This document shows, in pieces, positions 41,386 to 50,811 of a DNA stretch of 64,000 bases. The position numbers and the translations under genes are program-made. This DNA comes from Streptantibioticus silvisoli (GTDB lineage Bacteria > Actinomycetota > Actinomycetes > Streptomycetales > Streptomycetaceae): contig NZ_JAAGKO020000038.1 in NCBI RefSeq assembly GCF_027947535.2, forward strand, positions 21,158 to 85,157. Direction: 5' to 3'. Below the pieces are notes generated by a model, which saw only the letters and a list, made by a program, of their open reading frames with translations, did no database searches and was not told the DNA's origin. Each line of letters opens with the position of its first letter. Position 1 is the first letter of the stretch.

Positions 41386-42339
41386 TCATCCCGCTCCCGG
41401 CAGCCGGACCTCGACCGTGCCGTCGTCGAGGACGCGGCTGTCGAAGCGGGGTTGCGGCGCGGTGGCCGGGCCTTTGACGTTGTGGCCGTCGCTGAGCCGG
41501 AAGACGCTGCCGTGCCAGGGGCAGGTGACGCATCCGTCGACCACCCGGCCGTCGGACAGCGGGCCGGACAGGTGGCTGCACCGGTCGGCCAGGACCTGCG
41601 GGGTGCCGCCCGGCGTGCGGACCACCAGCACCGGTACCTCGCCGACGGTGGCCCGTACCGCGACGCCGACCGGGAAGTCCTCCATCCGGCCGACGGCGTG
41701 CCAGCCGGGCGCCACCAGGTGGGGCACCGGTTCGGCCTTGTTGGGGCCGGCCGCCTGACGGTAGGCCAGGTGGCCGCCGAGCATGCCGCCGACGCCCGCC
41801 ACCGAAAGACCGGCCCAGCCCAGCGCGCGGCCGAGTCCCTGACGGCCGGACAGCCGGGCGGCCAGCGATCCGCCGTAGAGGCCGACGGCCACGACGTTGG
41901 AGGCGGCGTGCACGATGCCGGTGCGCATCTGCGGCTCGTGCAGCTCGGCCCAGTCCACCCAGCCGGCCGCGGCCGCCGGTCCCGCGGTGGCCAGGCCGAC
42001 GGCGACGAGCGTGCCGGCGGCGCGTTCACTGCCCGGGACCAGGTCCAGCACGGCCGCCGACAGCCAGGCGCCCATCGGCAGTTGGACCAGGACGGGGTGC
42101 AGCGGGTGGCCGAGGGCGCGGCCGTGCAGGACGTCGCGCAGCCGGCCCAGCGGCAGCTTGCGCACGACGTCGCGCACCGGGCCGGTGACCGCGTCCAGCG
42201 CCTCGGCCTCCTCGATGGCGTCGAGCGAGGTGAGCAGCGCGGACTCGGCGCGGCCGGGTACGTCGCGCGGCGTGGCGGACACGGCCGCGGCCACCGCCGC
42301 GGACGCTGCGGACAGGGCTGATCCGGCGGAGAACCTCAT
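41386..42339 (-). CDS. DUF2231 membrane protein with C-terminal Rieske [2Fe-2S] domain
   Basis: About 317 residues. The N-terminal half is a DUF2231-type four-helix membrane region (GHPLHPVLVQLPMGAWLSAAVLDLV, WVDWAELHE). The C-terminal half is a Rieske domain with cluster ligands Cys-x-His (CSHLSGPL) and Cys-x-x-His (CPWHGSVF) as in small Rieske ferredoxins of dioxygenase systems. It probably passes electrons at the membrane; whether it serves NOS or P450 is unknown. ATG 42339 has GGGAGG almost adjacent. Such fusions occur in several actinobacteria. Confidence 0.85.
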   Translation of the reverse strand: MRFSAGSALSAASAAVAAAVSATPRDVPGRAESALLTSLDAIEEAEALDAVTGPVRDVVRKLPLGRLRDVLHGRALGHPLHPVLVQLPMGAWLSAAVLDLVPGSERAAGTLVAVGLATAGPAAAAGWVDWAELHEPQMRTGIVHAASNVVAVGLYGGSLAARLSGRQGLGRALGWAGLSVAGVGGMLGGHLAYRQAAGPNKAEPVPHLVAPGWHAVGRMEDFPVGVAVRATVGEVPVLVVRTPGGTPQVLADRCSHLSGPLSDGRVVDGCVTCPWHGSVFRLSDGHNVKGPATAPQPRFDSRVLDDGTVEVRLPGAG

Positions 42340-42485
42340 GCCTCCCGGGTTGCCGTATCCGCCCGGTGCCAAACGGGATCGGCGCGACGCCACCCGGGCG
42401 GACCGGAACCGGGACAGGTCGGGGCAGTAGCGGCGCCGAGCCGGGGTAGGCGCCTGGCAACGCACGTCCGGAAGGGGTGTCTGCG

Positions 42486-42917
42486 ATGTCGATGCGGGCA
42501 AAGGGCTGGGCACGGTCGTTCCCGGTGTCGGGTGGTATCCGGGCCGGGCGGCAGTGGGCACGGGACCACTTGGCCGCTCTGGGGTGGCCGGCCGACGAAC
42601 CGGAGACGGTGGACGCCGTCCTGCTGACCGTCTCGGAACTGCTGACCAACGCGCACCTGCATGCGCACAGCACGGCGGAGATGGTGATGAGCTGGGACGG
42701 GCGCTGCCTGCACGTCAGTGTCGCCGACCGCGATCCGCACATGCCCACCCGGCGGGAGCCGAGCCCGACGGCCCCCGGCGGCCGCGGCATGGCGCTGGTC
42801 GACGCCCTGGCCGACACCTGGGAGGCGCACCGCATGCCGGGCGGCAAGACCGTCACCGCGTGCTTCTTCCCGTCCGGCCAGCCCGACCCGCACCCGGCGG
42901 ACAGCACGCCGGCCTGA
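42486..42917 (+). CDS. RsbW-like serine-kinase / HATPase protein
   Basis: 143 residues of the HATPase_c_2 type: N-box TVSELLTNAHLHAH, G1 VADRDPHMP and G2 GGRGMALVDALADTW. These small proteins are anti-sigma or anti-anti-sigma kinases of the RsbW/SpoIIAB group; streptomycetes have dozens. AAGGGG lies upstream of ATG 42486. The SpoIIE-type phosphatase at 52769 might act in such a partner-switching system, but there is no direct link. Confidence 0.85.
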   Translation: MSMRAKGWARSFPVSGGIRAGRQWARDHLAALGWPADEPETVDAVLLTVSELLTNAHLHAHSTAEMVMSWDGRCLHVSVADRDPHMPTRREPSPTAPGGRGMALVDALADTWEAHRMPGGKTVTACFFPSGQPDPHPADSTPA

Positions 42918-43354
42918 CGGCTCGGCACCGGCGACCGCTCCCGCCCGGCTCACCGGCGCCCGGCCAGCACCTGGGTGCTCCGCGCTTGACGGCTCATGAC
43001 GCATGGCTCGCGCTCGGCACTCCGTGGGAGCGCGCCCTTCGGGGCTTCGCCGGTGTACCGCTCCGCACGCGGGGGTCCGGCGCTCGGCGGGAGCGCGCCC
43101 GTCGAGGCCCCGGCGGGACGGCACCGGCGCGCTGCCGGCGCCCGGCCGACGACGCCCCGGTCCGTCCGGCGGCCCCGGTCGGCCCGCGGGACGCCCCGCC
43201 CTCCCGCCGCCTCACCACGGCCCCAGCCCTGCCACCCCCTCACCGCCGGGCCCCGTCAAGGGCCCCCGCGGACCCGTTTCCCAGCCGGAGGGGATGTCTT
43301 CGCATATCGCGGTTGCCTACGGGCACCCGTGACAGTGACGAGAGGAGGCGACTG
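42918..43354. other. Intergenic region before the holin-like trio
   Basis: No gene is supported. GGGAGCGCGCCC recurs at about 43027 and 43090. The last 60 bases before the DUF1469 gene are less GC-rich and probably hold its promoter; GTTTCC (about 43269) and GGGGAT are suggestive of a stress-sigma promoter but the spacing is too short. Confidence 0.4.
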
Positions 43355-43777
43355 ATGGTGGCCAATTCATCCGTCAGCCACCGGCCCGCCGATACGCAGT
43401 CCTCGGTGGGCGTACTGGTGCAGCAGGCGTCGGCGCAGATGTCGGAGCTGGTCCGGCAGGAGATGCGGCTGGCCCGGGCCGAGATGGCCCAGAAGGGCAA
43501 GAAGGCCGGGCTGGGCGGCGGCATGTTCGGCGGTGCCGGCCTGTTGTCGGTGATCGCGCTCCAGGCGCTGGGGGCGGCCGCGATCGCGGCGCTCACGCTG
43601 GTCCTGCCGTTGTGGGCGTCGTGCCTGATCGTGGCCGGCGCGCTGCTGGCGGTGGCCGGCGTCATGGCGCTGGTGGGCAGGCGTGAGTTCCACCGCGCGG
43701 TGCCGCCGACCCCGCAGGGAGCGATCGACGGTGTACGGGCCGACGTCGAGGAGATCAAGGAAAGGGCGCACCGATGA
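43355..43777 (+). CDS. DUF1469/phage-holin-like membrane protein
   Basis: 140 residues. VGVLVQQASAQMSELVRQEMRLARAEM forms the soluble amphipathic start and two hydrophobic helices follow (LLSVIALQALGAAAIAALTLVLPLWASCLIVAGALLAVAGVMAL region), as in Phage_holin_3_6/DUF1469 proteins. Despite the name these are chromosomal actinobacterial proteins associated with stress-induced membrane regions. AGAGGAGG precedes ATG 43355. First of three small co-directional genes. Confidence 0.85.
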   Translation: MVANSSVSHRPADTQSSVGVLVQQASAQMSELVRQEMRLARAEMAQKGKKAGLGGGMFGGAGLLSVIALQALGAAAIAALTLVLPLWASCLIVAGALLAVAGVMALVGRREFHRAVPPTPQGAIDGVRADVEEIKERAHR

Positions 43778-44118
43778 AGGACGACAGCCAGGGCCACGCT
43801 CCTGCGGCCGCCCCCACGGGCGTCCCGGAGGGCGAGGAGTACTCCGGCGACGACCCGCAGGCGTTGCGCGCCCAGGTGGAACGCACCCGGGCGCGGCTGG
43901 GGGACACCGTCGAGCAGCTGGCCGGCAAGGCGGACGTGAAGGCCATGGCCCGCGGGAAGGCCGCCGAGGTCAAGGACCGGGCGGCGCACGCCGGCGAGCT
44001 GGCCCGCGAGAAGCTGGCCGGCGCCGGCCCGGTCCCGCTGATCGCGGCGGGCGCGGTGCTGACGGCCGGCACGGCCGGCGCGATGGTGTACCGGCACCGG
44101 CACGGCGGAGGGCGGTGA
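43774..44118 (+). CDS. DUF3618 protein
   Basis: 114 residues. DDPQALRAQVERTRARLGDTVEQLAGKADVKA is the DUF3618 signature, followed by an amphipathic helix and a C-terminal membrane helix (PLIAAGAVLTAGTAGAMVY). Its ATG overlaps the preceding stop (ATGA). DUF3618 and DUF1469 genes are commonly paired; role unknown, probably envelope-associated. Confidence 0.88.
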   Translation: MKDDSQGHAPAAAPTGVPEGEEYSGDDPQALRAQVERTRARLGDTVEQLAGKADVKAMARGKAAEVKDRAAHAGELAREKLAGAGPVPLIAAGAVLTAGTAGAMVYRHRHGGGR

Positions 44119-44125
44119 CCCGGCG

Positions 44126-44383
44126 ATGAAGGTGCTCTACAAGCCGTTCAGCGTGCTGTTCTCCCTGCTCGGCGGGGTGCTGGCGGGCATGATCTTCAAG
44201 CGCGTGTGGAAGGCGGTGGGCGGCGAGGAGGAGGCTCCCACCCCCATCGACGAGGACCGCCGCTGGCGGGAGGTGCTGGCCGCCGCCGCGCTCCAGGGCG
44301 CGATCGTCGCGGTGGTCAAGGCCGCCGCCAACCGCGGCGGGGCCAGCGGCGTTCGCCGCATGACGGGCGTCTGGCCCTCCTGA
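44126..44383 (+). CDS. DUF4235 membrane protein
   Basis: 85 residues: KPFSVLFSLLGGVLAGMIFKRVWKAVGG is the first membrane segment and WREVLAAAALQGAIVAVVKAAANRGGASGVRR the second, both hallmarks of DUF4235. It starts 7 bases after the DUF3618 stop and completes the three-gene set. Confidence 0.88.
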   Translation: MKVLYKPFSVLFSLLGGVLAGMIFKRVWKAVGGEEEAPTPIDEDRRWREVLAAAALQGAIVAVVKAAANRGGASGVRRMTGVWPS

Positions 44384-44854
44384 CCGGCCGGGCCGGCGGC
44401 CCGTGTCCGGTGCCGGTTCCCCCGGGGGCCGTAGCGCCGGACACGGGCCGTCGGCGTGCGGCCCGCCCTCTACTCCGCCCGCTTTCCACTCCGCCCGCCT
44501 TGCGCCCCGCCTGCCGCCACCCCGCCGTGATCCGCCCCGTCACGATCCGCCCCGTCACGATCCGCCGCGATCCGCCGCCTGCGATGAGCCGCCGTGACCC
44601 CCTGCGAGCGGTGACCCGCCGCGAGCGCCGGCAGGGTTCAAGCATCGATCCACCGCAAGCGGTGGTCGGACGCGAGTGGTCCGGAGGAAATCCCCCACCT
44701 CACCGCAGGAGTACGGCTGCTGGGCCGCGCAGAAGCGGCAGGTGGGACAATCCGACCGGCGGGGCCCGTCGTACGGCGTTCACAAACGTCCAGCATGTGG
44801 AACGCCGGTGGAATGACGTGGACAGTCTCCGTTCGCCGGTGCCAATCTCCCGGC
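44384..44854. other. Intergenic region with short direct repeats
   Basis: No gene is supported. The 15-base word GATCCGCCCCGTCAC occurs back to back at 44529-44543 and 44544-44558, followed by degenerate GATCCGCCG copies. The promoter of the amino-acid importer is probably in the last 100 bases, where TTCACAAACGT is locally A/T-rich. Confidence 0.55.
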
Positions 44855-45745
44855 ATGCCCAACGCCCTCGCGTCCTCCGGATCCCGGCTCGCCGCGGTCG
44901 CCGTCACCGCGTTGTTCCTCACCGCTGTCGGCTGCGCGCCGCAGCCGGACGGCTCGGCCGCCCCCGGCCACTCGACCACCGCCGCCGCGGGGACCTGTAC
45001 CCCGGGCGCGCTGCCGACCCTGACCGGCGGCCGGCTGACGATCGGCACCGACAACCCGGCGTACGCGCCGTGGTTCACCGGCAACGACCCGGCGAACGGC
45101 AAGGGGTTCGAGTCGGCGGTGGCCTACGCGGTGGCGAAGCGGCTGGGGTACCCGGCCGCGAAGGTGACGTGGACCAAGGTGCCGTTCAACAGCGTCATCG
45201 CCCCCGGCGCCAAGCGGTTCGACTTCGACCTCGACCAGGTCTCCATCAGCACGCAGCGCAAAGCGGCGGTCGACTTCTCCTCCGGCTACTACGACGTCCA
45301 GCAGGCGCTGGTGGCGATGAAGGGCTCGAAGCTGGCCGGCGCGCACAGCCTGGCCGACCTCAAGCACGCCAAGCTCGGCGCCCAGATCGGCACCACCAGC
45401 CTCGACGTGCTGCGCGACGACGTCCGCCCCGACCGGCAGCCGGCCGTCTACCAGAGCAACGACCTGGCGAAGGCCGCGCTGAAGGACGGTCAGGTCGACG
45501 GGATCATCATGGACCTGCCGACCGCGTTCTACGTCACCTCCGCCGAGGTGACGGACGCGAAGGTGGTCGGGCAGTTCGCCGACAGCGGCGGCAAACCTGA
45601 GCAGTTCGGCCTGGTGCTCGACAAGGGCAGCCGGCTGACCGGGTGCGTCACCAGGGCCGTCGACCAGTTGCGCGCCGACGGCACGCTCGCCGCGCTCGAC
45701 AAGCGCTGGCTGTCCGACGCGGTCCACGCGCCGGTGCTGAAGTGA
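44855..45745 (+). CDS. Polar amino-acid ABC transporter binding lipoprotein
   Basis: About 296 residues. Signal peptide with lipobox AVGC, then SBP family 3 fold: RLTIGTDNPAYAPWFTGNDP, GFESAVAYAVAKRLGY, FDFDLDQVSISTQRKAAVDFS and GQVDGIIMDLPTAFY. The N-terminal strand motif is typical of glutamine/arginine/glutamate-binding proteins. ATG 44855 gives a clean lipoprotein signal though its RBS is poor; ATG 44813 is an alternative. Forms an operon with permease (GTGA overlap) and ATPase. Confidence 0.88.
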   Translation: MPNALASSGSRLAAVAVTALFLTAVGCAPQPDGSAAPGHSTTAAAGTCTPGALPTLTGGRLTIGTDNPAYAPWFTGNDPANGKGFESAVAYAVAKRLGYPAAKVTWTKVPFNSVIAPGAKRFDFDLDQVSISTQRKAAVDFSSGYYDVQQALVAMKGSKLAGAHSLADLKHAKLGAQIGTTSLDVLRDDVRPDRQPAVYQSNDLAKAALKDGQVDGIIMDLPTAFYVTSAEVTDAKVVGQFADSGGKPEQFGLVLDKGSRLTGCVTRAVDQLRADGTLAALDKRWLSDAVHAPVLK

Positions 45746-46610
45746 CCGTCCCCGTACGGGAGAAGGACGACTACCGGCCCTCCGCCCGGCGGATCGCCCG
45801 CGAGCGGCTGCGGCGGTCGCGCACCCGGCGTTCCGTGGTGATCGCCGCGGTCAGCACGGTGGTGACCGCCGTCGTGCTCTACCTGGTGATCACCCGGTCG
45901 CCGGGCTGGCCGCGCACCCGGGAGACGTTCTTCGACTGGCACTACGCGAAGGTCGCGCTGCCGCAGGTCCTCAAGGGCCTGTGGCTGAACGTGCGCCTGC
46001 TGGTGTGCTGCGGCGCGCTCGTGCTGGTCCTCGGCCTGCTGCTGGCGCTGGCCCGCACCCTGCGCGGCCCGGTCTTCTTCCCGCTGCGGCTGCTGGCCAC
46101 CGCCTACGTCGACTTCTTCCGCGGCCTGCCGCTGATCATCTGCCTGCTCGGCACGGTCTTCGGCGTGCCCGCGCTGCGCCTTCAGGGCGTGCCCAACGAT
46201 CCCGTGGTGCTCGGCGGCGTCGCGCTGGTGCTGACCTACTCCGCGTACGTGGCCGAGGTCTTCCGGGCCGGCATCGAGACCGTCCACCCCAGTCAGCGGG
46301 CCGCGGCGCGCTCGCTGGGCCTGACCGGCGCGCAGGCCATGCGGTACGTGATCCTGCCGCAGGCGGTGCGGCGGGTGGTGCCGCCGCTGCTCAACGACCT
46401 GGTCTCGCTCCAGAAGGACACCGGCCTGGTGTCGATCGCGGGGGCCGTCGACGCGGTCTACGCGGCGCAGATCATCACCGCGCAGAGCTTCAACTACACC
46501 CCGTACGTGGTCGCCGGCCTGGTCTTCGTCGCGCTGACCATCCCGATGACCCGGCTGACCGACTGGGTCTCGGCGCGGATGAACCGGCGCCAGTCGCAGG
46601 GAGGCACCGT

Positions 46611-46614
<4 letters not shown>
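45742..46614 (+). CDS. Polar amino-acid ABC transporter permease
   Basis: 290 residues, five to six membrane helices of the HisM/GlnP type. LKGLWLNVRLLVCCGALVLVLG and VDFFRGLPLIICLLGT mark the start, and AARSLGLTGAQAMRYVILPQAVRRVVPPL is the conserved EAA loop. GTG 45742 overlaps the binding-protein stop. An N-terminal basic tail of 25 residues precedes the first helix. It probably homodimerises because only one permease gene is present. Confidence 0.92.
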
Positions 46615-47360
<746 letters not shown>

Positions 47361-47362
47361 GG

Positions 47363-47383
47363 GACCGCGCCCGGGGAGCGGTC
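47363..47383. terminator. Short hairpin between convergent genes
   Basis: GACCGC (47363-47368) pairs with GCGGTC (47378-47383), spanning the 21-base gap and the stop codon of the following minus-strand gene. Confidence 0.5.
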
Positions 47384-48047
47384 AGCCCGGCTTCGCGACG
47401 GCGGCGACCGCCCGGCCGACCGGGTCGGATCCGCCGATGAGTTCCAGGACGTGGCCGGCCGTCCCGGGGGTGTCGAGGAGCGCCAGCAGGACCGCGGCCA
47501 CGTCGTCGCGGGTGACGGAGCCGCGGCCGGTGTGCGGCGCCAGCTCCACCTCGCCGGTGCCGGGGTCGTCGGTGAGGGCGCCGGGGCGCAGGATCGTCCA
47601 GGCCAGGTCGGAACGGGCGCGGACCGCGTCGTCGGCGGCGGCCTTGGCCCGCAGGTAGCCGGCGAAGACCGGGTCGGTGCCGGGCGGCGGTTCCCGGTCG
47701 GCGCCCATCGAGGAGACGATGAGGTACCTGCCGACGCCGGCCGCGGCCGCGGCGTCGGCGAGTTTGACGGCGGCGTCGCGGTCGACGGACTCCTTGCGGT
47801 CGGGGCCGCTGCCGGGGCCCGCGCCGGCCGCGAAGACCACGGCGTCGGCACCGTTCAGGTGGCCGGCCAGCTCCTCGGCGGTGACGGACTCCAGGTCGCA
47901 CACCACCGGTTCGGCGCCGTTGGCCCGCAGATCCTCCGCCTGGCCGGGTGAGCGGATGAGACCGGCCACCTCGTCGCCGCGCGCCGACAGCAGGCGTTCC
48001 AGCCGCTGGGCGATCTTTCCGTGTCCTCCTGCGATAACCGTACGCAT
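47382..48047 (-). CDS. Atypical SDR, NAD(P)-binding protein
   Basis: 221 residues. MRTVIAGGHGKIAQRLERLLSARGDEVAGLIRSP is a Rossmann start (GGxGxIxxx variant) and YLIVSSMGAD with YLRAKAAADDAVRAR fits the SDR_a5/NmrA-like group, where YxxxK is replaced by Y-LRAK. LAWTILRPGALTDDPGTG is the typical strand-5/6 segment. Proteins of this kind are often NAD(P)-sensing or act as flavin/NADPH reductases; the reaction is not known. ATG 48047 has AGGGG just upstream. Confidence 0.85.
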   Translation of the reverse strand: MRTVIAGGHGKIAQRLERLLSARGDEVAGLIRSPGQAEDLRANGAEPVVCDLESVTAEELAGHLNGADAVVFAAGAGPGSGPDRKESVDRDAAVKLADAAAAAGVGRYLIVSSMGADREPPPGTDPVFAGYLRAKAAADDAVRARSDLAWTILRPGALTDDPGTGEVELAPHTGRGSVTRDDVAAVLLALLDTPGTAGHVLELIGGSDPVGRAVAAVAKPG

Positions 48048-48196
48048 GCCCCTGACGGTACGCCGGGCCCGCCCCGCCCGCGCGCGGTTCGGCGCCGGAC
48101 ACGCCGGTGCGGACACGCGGTGGCGTGCCGGGGAGGCCGGTGCCGTTCACACCGGTGGCGTTAACAACCGTGCCGGAACCACCGGTGCCGGACGCA

Positions 48197-48238
48197 CCCG
48201 TGCCGGGGGGGCGGCGGCCGCCGTCTCCCCGGCACGGG
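48197..48238 (-). terminator. Terminator after the amidase gene
   Basis: Twelve-base perfect arms CCCGTGCCGGGG (48197-48208) and CCCCGGCACGGG (48227-48238). A second inverted repeat, ACCGGTGG (48151-48158) and CCACCGGT (48179-48186), lies further downstream in the same gap. Confidence 0.75.
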
Positions 48239-48274
48239 CGGGGCATCGCGCGGGGTCAGGTGTGCCGCGCGGGG

Positions 48275-50260
48275 TCAGGCGTGGTGCAGGACGACGTCGG
48301 AGGCCTTGACGTAGGCGACGCGCTGGCCGAACTGGATCTCGTAGTACGCCTCCTTGCCCTTGACCCAGGCCTGCTGGGAGGTGTCGAAGGTGGTGGAGTA
48401 GAAGTACTCCCCCAGCGTGCGGCCGCCGACGACGTAGCTCTGGCCGGCCGGCAGGGTGTACTGGAGCGGTGTCTGCGCCTGGACGGGGACGTTCGCCGGG
48501 TAGGCGGACGCCTCCGGGTAGGCGCGGCCGTAGACCGGGACGGAGGTCAGGCCGGGCCTGGGGGTGGCGACCATGCCCTGGGCGCCGACGGCGACGGGCT
48601 GGTGGGCGGGGCTTTCGAACCACGCCTCCTGGCCGAGGTACCAGATCGCCGTCCAGTCGCCCTGCCGGCCGGCGACCACGTACTGCTGGCCGGTGGAGGC
48701 GCGGGCGCCGGTGTCGTTGACGTCGATGGTGGAGTCACCGCCGGTGGTGTGCAGGCCGATGTCCTTCACCAGCGGCGCCGAGGTGCTGGGCGCGGTGTAG
48801 AGGTGGATGGCGGTCGAGCCGTGCGGGGCGCAGGCCTGGCCGGCGGTGACGCAGCCGGTGTAGGCGGGCTGGTTGGACTGGTAGGCCGGGTCGATGGTGA
48901 CGACCTTCGCGTCCGGGCCCGCCGTGGGGTGGATCGGCGCGCCGAGCAGCTGGAAGTAGTGCGCCCAGTCCCAGTACGGGCCGGGGTCGGTGTGCATCGA
49001 GGCCACCGTGCTGGGCGTGGTGCCGGGGACGTTGTCGTGGCCCAGGATGTGCTGGCGGTCCAGCGGGATGTGGTACCGGTCGGCCAGGTAGCGCACCAGC
49101 CGGGCGGAGTCGCGGTACATCGACTCGGTGTACCAGGCGTCGGGGTCGGCGAGGAAGCCCTCGTGCTCGACGCCGATGGACTTGGAGTTGATGTACCAGT
49201 TGCCCGCGTGCCAGCCGACGTCCTTGGTCGCCATGTGCTGGGCGATCTCGCCGTCGGAGGACTTCACGGTGTAGTGCCAGCCCAGGTACGTCGGGTCCTG
49301 GACCAGCCCCATGGTGGTGTCCCAGGTCGCCTCGGTGTCGTGGATGACGATGTAGTCGATCGACGAGTCCTGGGGGCGGTCGGCCAGGTCGTGGTTGCCG
49401 TAGTCGGTGGGGTCGGTGCCGTACTGCTCGTAGGGCGCCGGGACCCAGCTGCACGCCACGGTCGGCGGGCACTCGGTGTTGGCGGTGTCGGCGGCGGGCA
49501 GGCCGAGCGCGGTCAGCTGGGCGGAGCGCGGCTCGGTGCCGGGGCGGGCGGCGAGCACGACCCGCTGGCCGGCGTCGGTGGTGCGGGCCTCGCCGTCGCG
49601 GATGGTCTGGAAGACGTCGCCGGTGAAGTCGGCGGCGGCGGCCGTGGTGGCGGCGCCGGAGTAACGGGCGACCGCGCCGGACCAGTCGGCCGGGTCGGCG
49701 TCGAGCGGGTGCCCGAGCGCCTTCTGGTCCGCGGCGAGCAGGGCGGCGCCGCCGGCCACGTTGTCGGCGGCGTTCTGCCGGATCGCGCTCTCCGACAGGC
49801 CGGTCAGCGTCGCGGCGCGCCGGGCGGTCAGCGAGGAGGCGGGGAACGTGGCGGGGGCGCCGGCCGGCTCGGCGGTGGCCTTCATCGGCCGGGAGGTGTC
49901 GCCGCGCGGGTCGCCCTGCGCCTCGGCCGGGAGCTTGGCGGCGGGCGAGTCGGCGATGGCGGTGCGCAGGTCGGTCAGGTGCATCGGCCCGTAGCCGCCG
50001 GAGACGCTGGGCGCGCCGCCGTGGCCGTCCCAGCGCGACTCCAGGTAGGCGACGCCCATCAGGACGCTCTGCGGCACCTGGTAGCGGCGGGAGGCGTCGG
50101 CGAAGGCGCGCTGGAGCGCGCCGGACGACGGCTGCCCGGCGGTGGCGGGCTGTGCCGCGGTGAAGACCGGCAGCAGGGCGACGGCCGCCGCCGCGGCGGT
50201 GGCGGCTCGGACGGCGGATCGTCGGCGGGACGTCGTTCTCGGCGGTGCCTGTCCTCGCAT
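48275..50260 (-). CDS. Secreted N-acetylmuramoyl-L-alanine amidase with lysozyme-like N-domain
   Basis: 661 residues. A signal peptide (TSRRRSAVRAATAAAAAVALLP) is followed by a lytic-transglycosylase/lysozyme-like segment (YQVPQSVLMGVAYLESRWDG...YGPMHLTDL), then the Amidase_2 domain (about 290-470) with zinc-ligand candidates in YIVIHDTEAT and ASMHTDPGPYWDW and the tail of SKSIGVEHEGF. The C-terminal 180 residues contain SH3-like or GW-like units (QYVVAGRQGDWTAIWYLGQEAWF). It should cut the amide bond between MurNAc and the stem peptide, and the N-domain may also cut glycan. GGGAGG precedes ATG 50260. Confidence 0.87.
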   Translation of the reverse strand: MRGQAPPRTTSRRRSAVRAATAAAAAVALLPVFTAAQPATAGQPSSGALQRAFADASRRYQVPQSVLMGVAYLESRWDGHGGAPSVSGGYGPMHLTDLRTAIADSPAAKLPAEAQGDPRGDTSRPMKATAEPAGAPATFPASSLTARRAATLTGLSESAIRQNAADNVAGGAALLAADQKALGHPLDADPADWSGAVARYSGAATTAAAADFTGDVFQTIRDGEARTTDAGQRVVLAARPGTEPRSAQLTALGLPAADTANTECPPTVACSWVPAPYEQYGTDPTDYGNHDLADRPQDSSIDYIVIHDTEATWDTTMGLVQDPTYLGWHYTVKSSDGEIAQHMATKDVGWHAGNWYINSKSIGVEHEGFLADPDAWYTESMYRDSARLVRYLADRYHIPLDRQHILGHDNVPGTTPSTVASMHTDPGPYWDWAHYFQLLGAPIHPTAGPDAKVVTIDPAYQSNQPAYTGCVTAGQACAPHGSTAIHLYTAPSTSAPLVKDIGLHTTGGDSTIDVNDTGARASTGQQYVVAGRQGDWTAIWYLGQEAWFESPAHQPVAVGAQGMVATPRPGLTSVPVYGRAYPEASAYPANVPVQAQTPLQYTLPAGQSYVVGGRTLGEYFYSTTFDTSQQAWVKGKEAYYEIQFGQRVAYVKASDVVLHHA

Positions 50261-50274
50261 GGTGGGTGCCTCCC

Positions 50275-50341
50275 GGGGGCTGTGGGGCGATGCCGTGCGG
50301 TGGAAGCCCCCAGAGGTATCGCCTGGGCGACAGGGCGTCAA
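50275..50341 (-). promoter_or_regulatory. Amidase promoter and leader hairpin
   Basis: On the minus strand TTGACG (50336-50341), 17 bases, TACCTC (50313-50318). In the leader AGCCCCC/GGGGGCT arms (50305-50311 and 50275-50281) form a stem upstream of the ribosome site. The rest of 50342-50811 shows no supportable gene; 50510-50760 is low-complexity GC DNA with GGGG-rich words. Confidence 0.45.
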
Positions 50342-50811
50342 CCTCCGGCCCGGGACGGCGAATGCGCACGTCATCGACGGTGCGGACGGGTTTCCGGTGG
50401 GCGTCGGCGTGGCCTGCGGGGCGTCAGTGGTCTCTACCACTGGTGAGGCCCGGCGGCGCCCACGCAACGATTCGCACACCTGGTCGGTACGACACGGTGG
50501 TCCCGAACGGTGAGACGGGGGGCGCGGCGCGGGCGCGGCGCGGGCCGGCGGGGGGATCGGGTTCGGCGGATTTCGCGAGGCGGTGGGGGCTTCGGGGGCC
50601 GGTGGCGTGTCCGGGTTCGGGTCCGGCGCGGTTTCGCGGGGCCGGTGAGTCCCCGGTCGGCGGCGTTCCCCGGCCGGTGGCGTGTCCCCCTCCGGCGGCG
50701 TGTCCGGATGTGTGGGGTGCGCGGCCGGGCGGCCATGGCGGCGGGCGGTGCGGCGACGAAGACTGGAGGGGTGGCCGGGGTGGTCCCGGCGGTGGAGCGA
50801 GGAGGGTCGCG

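Noticed and set aside
41120..41758. A repeat peptide (APRTAHR)n encoded by the heptamer array
   Set aside because: The open frame is a consequence of a 7-base repeat and has no start with an RBS; it also runs antisense into the Rieske gene.
43355..43777. A prophage holin
   Set aside because: The family name suggests phage, but no other phage gene is near and the DUF1469-DUF3618-DUF4235 trio is a common chromosomal set in actinobacteria.
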